DNA of 17,082 nucleotides, taken from positions 1 through 17,082 of the forward strand of contig JAKOGH010001226.1 of NCBI GenBank assembly GCA_024811115.1, written 5' to 3'. Shown in pieces: positions 9,747-17,082 of the stretch (its first letter is position 1; each line of letters starts with the position of its first letter). The notes beneath the pieces are model-generated. The model did not search any database and had not been told where the DNA came from. It saw only the letters and a list, made by a program, of their open reading frames with translations. Source of the stretch: Terana coerulea (lineage: Eukaryota > Basidiomycota > Agaricomycetes > Polyporales > Phanerochaetaceae). The position numbers were made by a program, and so were the translations under genes.

Positions 9747-10798
9747 GGCGGGGGAAGGGTGAAGGATGTGCGAGTGTCGGCCCAGTTGAGCAGCTCTGGA
9801 GAGCAGAGTGCCCTATGGGAGGCGTCAATGGGAACTAAAGGGGCCGCGGTGTTCGTTATTCGCTGTTCGATTCCACACTTAGGATGGAGAACCTGATACA
9901 CGTAGAAGAATTAGCTCATCAGAATCAGAGGAATCAGAGAAACTCACTCTCACCAGAAAGGGGAGCTTACGATGCATAGACAGGGAAATGGTCATACATA
10001 CGCTTCATGCCAGCTGGACGAGTTTAGCTACCCCGTGTACAACATCTCCACCTCGAAGCGCGTGGCTCTCGTGCTCTATTCTCACCATTGTCAGGCTGTG
10101 AACACTGTGATCAGTTCGCGTACGTGATATGGCTCATAGAAGTAGTGCTCACGTTGTACGTGCGTTCGGAAGTCGGAAGAGAGACCATGGTGCGCGCTCA
10201 GAGCGCTCAGCGCCCAGGTTCGAGCTTCGGCCGGTACCGAGGTCACAAACAATTGCAAATCACGGACGGTCAGCAACTTTCATCTGTGCATGTGCTGGGA
10301 CGTCCTCGTGAACGCATGAACACCTATGAGCACGGCCTCGAACATCGGCCACAAATGATATCAAGAGTTCCTTCGAACGGCACTTTCTTGACACGGTCAA
10401 ACAAGACCAAGGCAGGGTCGATTAAGCTATTCGAAGTAGCATCGGTCGAACTGCTACTTAAGTGCGATCTGGGTCACAGGCCGTACACTGGCATACGCAG
10501 CGATGTGCTTCTGCCCGAGCCTCGTTGTGTGCGAATGAACGGCAAGGTCGGTGAGCCTCAGGTCAAACTGCCACAAACATTGCGCCAACGAAACACCATT
10601 CATCGGTCAGATCCGTCGTCGTCGTGGGGCCAAGTTCTAACACGCGGTGCAGGTTCTCGAATCGCCTCATGAGATCGGTAGTAGTAGTCCTAACGGAGTA
10701 CTGTTGGGAGCATATGACTACGTGCATTATTGCTGTTTAATCCTCATTAAATACTGAAGTAGCCACGGATTTCTCCTACGATCGTGCACGACGCCTAC
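9747..10798. other. Intergenic region between divergent genes
   Basis: This 1 kb spacer lies between the type II membrane protein gene (leftward) and the second UstYa-like gene (rightward). A 194-codon plus-strand ORF (10088-10672, non-ATG start) lies here but has no motif, intron structure or coding-like composition I can support. An AT-rich TTAAATA at about 10747-10753 could serve the rightward gene. Confidence 0.5.
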
Positions 10799-11526
10799 AT
10801 GGTTTCTACTCATCATCGTGAGCAAGCAGTTCATTTACTGTCGTTACATACGTACTAACCAGATGTTGCAGTCGTAACCTATGCAACCACTACTCTATTC
10901 GCCCTTATCTCTGTAGGCGAGTGTTGCTCTCGTATACTTCGAGCATCGGGCAGTAGATCAAGCAAAGACTGTACAATGGTGTGAGTGCTCACGTTGAATG
11001 GACTCTACCAGACTCATAAGAGGATCTCATGCCTGTCTTGCCTAGCGTACCGTGGTAGAGACTATCCAAGAACCTGGCAGATCCCACCACTTCAAAAGGT
11101 ACACGCTTCAAGAGAGAACACAGTCCACTACAACTTCGACCACCCCACCAGCTACCGCGACTGGAACGCAACGCTGCCTTCCGGCGGCGCCGTCGTCCAC
11201 CTGGGCGATGACTTCCGACCATTCACAATCTCCATGTTCCAGCAGCTCAGGTGTCTGAATATTATCCGGGGGCTCTGGTTCATATTCACGCCGACAACAC
11301 CACTACCCCGCCGGTGGACGACATGCCGCTGGAAAGACATTGCATGCACTATCTCAAACAGATGGTCCAGTGTCGAGCCGACACACGGCTGGAGACGATC
11401 AGGTCGGACGTCGGGGGCTCCCGGACACAGGTAGAGTCGACGCATGTGTGCCGCGACTGGTCGGCGGTCTACAGCGCAGCAGAGGAGAATTGGCAAGAAT
11501 ATGTAGCTCATCGTAGGAGTGCGTAA
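10799..11526 (+). CDS. UstYa-like (DUF3328) protein, copy 2, with frame breaks and altered motifs
   Basis: Proposed exons are 10799-10817, 10872-10980 and 11046-11526. Intron 1 has a perfect TACTAAC branch point and intron 2 has a GTGAGT donor. Exon 2 encodes a membrane helix (LVTYATTTLFALISV and on), then YFEHR and, across intron 2, WSYRGRDYP, the same marker as YRGHDFP in copy 1. Later blocks are GAVVHLGDDFRPFTISMF, HCMHYLKQ and HVCRDW. The two metal motifs differ from copy 1: QQLRC instead of HxxHC, and LERHC instead of HxxHC. Two frame breaks occur: one extra base near 10916 in the helix, and one missing G in the run at 11268-11272 just after LNIIRG. The first exon is tentative. Either this copy is a diverged, perhaps non-catalytic paralogue, or it is decaying. 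It is not a recent duplicate of copy 1, since identity is confined to family motifs. Confidence 0.7.
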
Positions 11527-11972
11527 TACTCGAGCTTATTCGATGACAATCCTAAGGTTATTGCCCTCCCGCATTGTGCGCCGATCTATTCACTCTTGGA
11601 CGGATAACCTTCGGGATTGGGGACGTCGCAAGAACGAAGCAAGAGAGACGTCGAGAGCAACTTGCGTTCGCGATCTCTTAACCGCTAGCTCATCAGAGGA
11701 GCCGCGACCTGTCCCATCGTTCGTTGGTCCCTCAGAGCCAGCTCTTCGCTGCCACCCTCCAACGCCAGCAGCAGCGTCTCTTTCTCGTCCGCTGGGAGTA
11801 CCGCGTTGTCATCGGTTTCTGCATCCACGTCTGTCTCGCCGACCGCTCTCGTCGTCCCCGGAGCGTACTGATTTAGGAGTCTGATGCTGGATATAATGTC
11901 ATACATACAATATTCTAGAAGGAGTCCGAACTTAGACTACTAGATCTAAAATACAAGCGTCACAGAAAGCAT
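11527..11972. other. Convergent intergenic region with an acidic ORF
   Basis: This spacer separates the 3' ends of the second UstYa-like gene and the NADH dehydrogenase gene. On the minus strand 11906-11685 is an ATG-started ORF of 73 codons, acidic and leucine-containing (it includes ETDVDAETDD and EKETLLLALEGG), with coding-like codon choice. It has no recognised domain and no visible promoter so close to the upstream stop. It may be a small gene, a stray exon, or chance; I give it about 0.25 as a real gene. Confidence 0.35.
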
Positions 11973-14653
11973 TCAGTCTTTCGGAGTCTGAAGCCTCGAC
12001 AGATCTCGTCCCCATACGCCACTAAGTTTCAATGTCAGCCACTTTCTATCTTTTCAAGGACAACAAACGGCATACCGAATAATCCAATCAATCATCAGCA
12101 GCGCACGCGTGCGGAGCTGACCTGCTCGCTCCAGTACACACTGCGCCACGCATACATCGCCGCGAGGCCGCCCATGAAGCTGTACTTGCCAAGGTCGAAG
12201 ACGGCGGCGTTGCCGATGTACGCGAGTGAGCCGAGGTGCTGGTAGCGGAACGGCGGCGCGACGAGCTCGTCGCCGCTGTCGACCGCGACGCCGTTCGCGA
12301 GCAGCGTCTCGCGCTGGCGCGCGACCTTGGCGAGCTTCTTGCCCAGGTACTTGCCCTGCTGCGACGCAACCTGCGCCGTCGCGGGCAGCGCGGTGATCTT
12401 GTTGCCCACCTCCTGCAGCAGGACCGCGAGCTCGTTCAGGTTGAGCGAGTTGTCCGCGTCCGAGTCGTAGAGGTCGAACAGCTCGCGAACCTTGGAGAGG
12501 TGTTCTTCCGACAGCGGGATGCGCTTCTTGATCTCGCCGACTGCAAGCACCGCACATTTAGTCACGACGCGTTTGGCACGACTGGAGTCTGAGGCTCACC
12601 CATGAATTCCCATTCGCTGTAATCAATCTTGCCGTCGTTGTTCTTGTCGCACTCGTCTACCAGTTCCAACAAGTGGCTGACAATGGAGGTTTCGATCTAA
12701 AGACCAATATATTAGTACGGATCCAGCGAAGTAGATATGATGCTCACAGTGCTGGCGTCACCGATAGCGTATACCTCTCCGAGGGGAGCACCCTTCACAC
12801 GCAGATGAGCATCAACCTCGATGGCCTTCTTGTGCACCTGATTCGGGCTGAGAAGTGGATCAATACATAACTCACGCGTCCTTGCAGGTCCAACGCTCAC
12901 AGTAGACTTGACACCCTCGCCACAAACGGATTCATGGCTATACCGGTACTCCAGAGTACGAAATTCGTCGGGATCTCGTGCTCTACGGTCTTGCCATCTT
13001 TGTCCTTCGTGGTATATGTCACGCGATCAGGTTTGACACCAGCGACGCGGGCGTTGGTGATCAGTTCCACGCCGTCGCGGTCAAATTTGTCTTCGGCATA
13101 CTTGGAGATAGCCTCAGAGTAGGTATTCAGAATGTGTGAGCGGCTTTGAATGACGTGGATGGAGACGTCCTGTCGGCAGACTTTGGGGTACTGCCAGAAC
13201 GAAGGATTAGCTTGAAGAAATTTCTATCAAGAAGGGTTGCGCATACGTAGTTCATAACGTCTTCTTGGCACAGGTCGTAAATCTCAGCGGCAGTCTCGAC
13301 ACCGGTCGGGCCGCCACCGCATACAACAAAGCTGAGCAGCCGTTTACGCTCTTCCGGTGACGTTGTTGGGAGAGCAGCCACCTCAAAGTTGTCTATTTGA
13401 GCCATTTGCGGTCAGAGCTTATAAGAGGTAATATAAGTTCGCGCATATACTTACCAATAACTCGCTGCCTGATCTTTATCGCGTCGCCAACGGTCTTCAG
13501 TTGATAGCAGTACTCCAAGCCTGGAACTCCATGTGTAGCAGACGTCGAACCAACTGCAATGATCAGCTTGTCGTACCTACAACAAGTCAGGTCCGGCCCT
13601 ATCAAACATGTGGTGTGACGTACGGGATATATATGTGCTGGCTGGTATCGGAGGGGCTAACAACTTCCACTTCGAGGAGGCGTTCCGACATAACCAGGTC
13701 GACAGCCTAAGGTTGTTAAGTTGCTTATTTAGCATGGAAATGATCATGCTCGGAATGAGACGTGCCTTGGCGTTTAGAACATGACCACGGAGCCGAGCTA
13801 CAACCTTCCGGAGGGGTTCGACGAGTGAACGAACTGAGACGGTACCAGCGGCGGCAGCTACATAACTCCTATTAGTATGTCCTTATTGCCCCCGCAGCGT
13901 TGCGACTTACAGGGTAGTAGAGGCGTGAAGGTAGTGTAAGTTTCCGGCGAGACGACCGTTATGTGATAGTCCCCAGGATTGAGAGTTTTCAGTATTCCGA
14001 CGGCCTAGTAGGTCATGAGTTTCCAGTACAGATCGCCGCAAAGTCAATAGCACTCACACCCCATCCTCCTCCGACAATCACAAGGTGAGGTTTCAGTGAC
14101 AGCTCGGCTTGTTCTGCATCTTCCTTGTCCGACAAGAAATATTTGACCACGGGAAGGTTCTTGGGTCCACCTCTAGTGGGCTGCAAGGCGAGGGGTTCAA
14201 CCGGGACACCTTCTATATGCTGCTATCGCGTCAAAACCTGCAGGCAGAAAGCTGGATGCTGACACTTGGGCGCACCTTGTCCGTATACGTGAATGCATCG
14301 TGAAGGAAAATCGCGCCAGTTAACACAAACACTCCAACCACCGTCGAGCCTGCAATGTATGCGCCGTATTTCAGGATTGTCAGGAAACTCGGTATCCTCC
14401 GCTTTGGCTTGGGCGATTCAGACGTGCTTGCGGTACCGCTGGCAGCGTCATCTCTTCGTGTAGAAGTGGAAAACGCCTTGTGTAGTATCGCCCTGTTAAA
14501 AGTAATCCGTGGAAGCGGCTTATGCGCGGTTCGTACCGGGCATGGCAGGGAATAGAGATGTCGGTGACGCGTGATATGTTGGAGAGGGCGAACGAGTGCG
14601 CTCGACGTCGTGGACGTCGCCGCCGCGGCGCGTCTCACAGCGAACGCCAGCAT
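11973..14653 (-). CDS. nde1: External mitochondrial NAD(P)H:ubiquinone oxidoreductase with EF-hands
   Basis: This is a rotenone-insensitive, type II NADH dehydrogenase on the outer face of the inner mitochondrial membrane, passing electrons to ubiquinone. Twelve exons (14653-14276, 14222-14058, 14004-13911, 13857-13766, 13706-13624, 13576-13455, 13392-13247, 13190-12901, 12847-12748, 12696-12600, 12540-12076, 12021-11973) give about 693 residues. An Arg-rich targeting leader is followed by a hydrophobic anchor (about residues 90-118). The FAD fold starts with LVIVGGGWG and the NAD fold has VVCGGGPTGVETAAEI; YAIGDAS closes the core. Two EF-hand loops follow: DKNNDGKIDYSE, and the weaker DSDADNSLNLNE. 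Calcium-binding loops are known in fungal NDE1-type enzymes. Intron 4 starts with GC. There is one frame break near 12111-12116: a missing C (coding strand) separates SEQVSS from RTRALLMIDWIIR, so the raw frame stops at 12095 before the conserved end GVWGRDLSRL. With that base the protein is complete. Confidence 0.93.
12095..12130 (-). other. Frame-break site in the NADH dehydrogenase C-terminus
   Basis: Exon 11 is 465 nt, but its phases require 466. Reading straight through ends in an early TGA at 12095. Shifting by one base near 12111-12116 restores a membrane-associated tail and a clean splice (GTATGC donor at 12075) into the last exon. Confidence 0.8.
13707..13765 (-). other. GC-AG intron in the NADH dehydrogenase gene
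   Basis: The donor reads AAG|GCACGT and the acceptor CCTTAG, 59 nt. Only this boundary keeps the conserved frame (NAKAVDLVMSERLLEV). The nearby GT at 13761 would shift the frame. All other introns in this gene start with GT. Confidence 0.7.
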
Positions 14654-14683
14654 GGCGGGCTCGATGATGGAGATGTGCAGGAC

Positions 14684-14753
14684 CGGGCCAGGGTCGTCGT
14701 GGGGGAATCCGGCAAGGATGAGGTCAAGGCCTTGCGCCCCGAACCCTGGCCCG
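14684..14753. repeat. 11-bp inverted repeat upstream of the NADH dehydrogenase gene
   Basis: CGGGCCAGGGT at 14684-14694 is the exact reverse complement of ACCCTGGCCCG at 14743-14753, with a 48-nt gap. It lies 31-100 nt upstream of the start codon, in the promoter or leader and next to the retroelement boundary. Confidence 0.55.
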
Positions 14754-14787
14754 CAAGGGCAAAAGGGTAAGGGGCGCGGCGTTCAGC

Positions 14788-15972
14788 ATGTCATCCCCCG
14801 GGAAGGCCGGTCCAGAGAAATCCGGATCGACCTCCTGGAGGCGCTCACCACCTCGGACCCCGCCGCCGACATCCGCATGCGGGTGGAGCGGGTCCAGACC
14901 GACCTCGCCAAGGTCAACGACAACGGGTACCAGGTCCTCGAGATCGAGAAGGTCGAGGGCACCCGAACCAGCTGCAGTGGTACGTCCGCTTCAGGTCCCA
15001 TCCGTCCGTGATCCTTGTCGCTGGGCGCTCAACCGGTCCATGACCGAGGACACTGAGTTCTGGGGGATGAGGACGAGAAGCACTCGGGCTGCATGCTCGA
15101 GGCCCATCGCACCCAAGTCTGCCTGTACAATGTGATGTGCATGGACGTGAAGTCCGGCACTAAGATAGCTCCGGCCCGTGTTCATCAGGAGATGCTGAAC
15201 ACGTGGCCGGAGCTGGCGTCCATAGCTGAGCACCCGGAGTACGCTCCGAAGGCTCATCTGATGAACGGGAAGGTGGACGGGTCGGCGATGCTCGTCTTCA
15301 CCATCCGCGACACGGATCAGGGCATGGCCCTGAAGAATATTGTCGAGAAACTCCCAAGCGGGAGTTCCTCGGCAACAAGCGCTGCTACTTCCGGCATGCA
15401 CCGTCAGGAAGGAGCGTGTAGACTTCTGCACGCACTGCTTCGCCTGGCGGCACTCGGCATCCCGATGCCAGTCCAAACTTCAACAAGTGGTGCAACGTCT
15501 GCTCGCTCCCTCAGAGCGCGGACATGCACAACCGTCACTGCACGCGCTGCAAGCCCTACCGCCTCGGCGAGGGCCTCGCGTCTCACCCGTGCCCGTTAAA
15601 GCACGACCAGAGCCATCTCTTCTGCAGGAACTGTAACTGCACAGGTCATGGCCCGACATCGCCCTCGTGCCCGGGATGAAGAAGCACGCGGATGACAAGA
15701 GGTGGTTCGAGAACCCTCGGAACTACGCCCAGGAGTAGCGCTCGACGACGCTGCCCTGGAGAGGAAGCTTCAAGAATGCGGGCTGGGGCCAATCGGGCCT
15801 CGACTCGCATCTCCGCGAGCAGGCGAAGAAGAACAAGGGCAAGTCTGGGCCCAAGCGGCCGGGCGCGGGCCCTAGTTCTTCTAGGGAAGGAGGGCGGAGC
15901 GCAGGCAGCCAGTCCATTGATGACGAGGGGAATATCCATGGCCGCGTAGGCCGCATGTATATCACCAAATAA
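14788..15972 (+). mobile_element. Decayed non-LTR retrotransposon, ORF1 (gag-like, zinc knuckles)
   Basis: Coding blocks in changing frames line up into one nucleic-acid-binding ORF1 that ends at the TAA at 15970-15972. An N-terminal helical part (REIRIDLLEALTTSDPAAD) is followed by a long middle block at about 15093-15360 (contains CLYNVMCMDVKSGTKIAP and RVHQEMLNTWPELASI). Next come Cys/His clusters: C-x2-C-x4-H-x4-C at 15427-15468, a C-x2-C-x8-H-x2-HC-x2-C cluster from 15491, and C-x2-C-x4-H-x6-C at 15623-15670. A basic tail ends GRVGRMYITK. Stop codons and many frame breaks show it is dead. ORF1 zinc knuckles followed by an endonuclease ORF2 is the layout of fungal LINEs (Tad1-like groups); the exact clade cannot be told by eye. 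The 5' boundary is uncertain and lies between about 14654 and 14788. Confidence 0.75.
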
Positions 15973-16440
15973 CTTGTATACAATTGACGGAATCACGCAT
16001 CTGGACTCTTTCTTCTGCGAGCACGCAGTGGACGTCTTGGACTGTGTGATGCACGTGAACCGGGCTACAGACTCCTCAGCCGAGCCTGGCCACCAAGACC
16101 ACGCCCGTAGGTATTCTCATCAACGAGACCGTGAGTTAACCGCAGGGACTGTTTGACCACAACGGCGCCCCCATCTCTCCTGCTCTAAGTTACGCTGACT
16201 GTGCCTGAGGAGCACATGCTTAACTTTGAGGAACTGCCTCCGTCATCGATGATGATGAGGAGCACTTTGACATTGCACCGCCTCTAGACATAGAAAGCGG
16301 TCCGACGCGAGGCAGATGGCGATGCGCACAGCGCACGCCCGCCCCCAGAATCTGGGCACCGTGTGACCATCGAGGACATCGATGACTCGCATTCTCAGAA
16401 GAGCCATGGCACGCCTGGGAAGGAATGGACACAGATGAGG
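15973..16440 (+). mobile_element. Inter-ORF segment of the decayed retrotransposon
   Basis: This joins the end of ORF1 to the start of the ORF2 endonuclease. Reading frames are broken and no domain is visible. It is most simply part of the same element; I see no terminal repeat or target-site duplication within it. Confidence 0.5.
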
Positions 16441-17082
16441 ACGGAACGATGTTCTGTAGCATAATCTGGACGTAAAGATTGGCTCTGTATTTCTGGCGAA
16501 CGTGCGAAGTCCAGACCTAATCAGGGCAACTTGCTCGAAAACTTCCTGGATCACGATCTGATCATGATCCAGGAACCCTTCTAGGGCATCTCCAAAAGAG
16601 TAGCCTCCCGGAAATCCAAGGACGGGAAGTCATCGAAGACACCGTCCATCCGCGAAAACTTTGTATGTAGCTGCCGGGTGCAGAGCTGTCACATATGTGA
16701 ACGAAGTGGGCGCATTACAGCCCCCGCACCTCACCACTACCAGGCACAGCCGAGGGGCGTCGTGTGCGCTGCTCGCGGTGGAAGGGAAGTCATGAACTTC
16801 CTCAACGTTTAACGACTCAAAGTCCAGGTCAAGTGGCTTGAGAGCCACGCCCGTGGAACTGTCGAACGTTGTGATCATGTGCGGAGATTTTAACATCCGA
16901 CACATGAAATGGGACGAGCGAACGGCCGGATTATGATCCGTCAGCGGAAGCTCGACAATAAGACTAAACGGTTCGGTGACATCCTCATCGAAGCTGCAGA
17001 AGTCAATACTGGACTGTCTTTGCTGAATGATTGCGAAGCAGGAGGGCCACCAACGTGGATCTTTGCCGGCAAAGATTACGAG
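16441..17082 (+). mobile_element. Decayed retrotransposon ORF2, apurinic-like endonuclease part (runs off the window)
   Basis: Broken plus-strand frames carry the marks of an endonuclease/exonuclease/phosphatase domain. There is DLIMIQEPF at 16555-16581 (the conserved metal-binding Glu of QEP) and VIMCGDFNIRHMKWDE with GDFN at 16883-16894. A later GLSLLND...GGPPTW block lies near 17011-17055. In-frame stops (for example right after QEPF) and several shifts show it is inactive. The reverse transcriptase would lie to the right of the window. Orientation matches ORF1. Confidence 0.75.
16543..16575. repeat. 11-bp inverted repeat in the endonuclease region
   Basis: TTCCTGGATCA at 16543-16553 and TGATCCAGGAA at 16565-16575 are exact reverse complements with an 11-nt loop. 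The right arm overlaps the QEP codons, so the structure may be chance within decayed coding sequence. Confidence 0.5.

Noticed and set aside
10088..10672. Plus-strand ORF of 194 codons
   Set aside because: It has a non-ATG start, no recognisable motif or domain, a composition like the chance ORFs around it and no splice or promoter signals that fit; the opposite strand is no better.
12236..12592. Plus-strand Arg/Val/Leu-rich ORF
   Set aside because: Antisense of the EF-hand exon of the NADH dehydrogenase gene.
1..17082. CRISPR arrays, tRNA or rRNA genes, bacterial-type operons
   Set aside because: No regularly spaced repeats or RNA gene features were seen, and the spliced genes show a fungal nuclear genome.

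Overview
This looks like a gene-bearing stretch of a filamentous basidiomycete genome (Agaricomycete-like). The genes are cut by many short GT-AG introns (about 47-90 nt) with recognisable branch points. Third codon positions are GC-rich. The content (a fungal seven-helix membrane protein, UstYa/DUF3328 proteins, an EF-hand external NADH dehydrogenase, a decayed non-LTR retroelement) fits that assignment. I rebuilt gene models by joining exons by eye.

Layout, left to right: (1) a partial minus-strand gene for an acidic, probably nuclear protein running off the left edge (1-630); (2) a complete four-exon minus-strand seven-helix membrane protein (1276-2573); (3) a 1.2 kb divergent intergenic region; (4) a plus-strand proline iminopeptidase / L-amino-acid amidase-type alpha/beta hydrolase (3805-4773); (5) a plus-strand UstYa-like protein (5277-5923) with both HxxHC motifs; (6) a 1.6 kb stretch with no convincing gene; (7) a minus-strand three-exon gene for a very small secreted cysteine-rich peptide (7546-7881) with a clear TATA box and a CT-rich leader; (8) a minus-strand type II membrane protein of unknown function (8715-9746); (9) a second UstYa-like gene (10799-11526), more damaged; (10) a 12-exon minus-strand mitochondrial external NAD(P)H dehydrogenase with two EF-hands (11973-14653); (11) a decayed plus-strand non-LTR retrotransposon (about 14788 to the right edge) with a zinc-knuckle ORF1 and the start of an endonuclease ORF2.

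Two points matter most. First, the tiny secreted peptide gene sits between two UstYa-family genes (the family of copper-type oxidases that tailor ribosomal peptides in ascomycetes) and near a peptidase and an unknown membrane protein. This is a candidate, unproven, peptide-producing or peptide-modifying neighbourhood. Its second exon has two competing splice donors 8 nt apart: one gives a 44-residue product, the other a 73-residue product with six cysteines. Second, six of the seven larger genes carry one or two single-base frame breaks, nearly all of them apparent losses of one G or C in a short run. That pattern points to systematic consensus errors in the assembly more than to six independent pseudogenes, and any annotation should allow for it.
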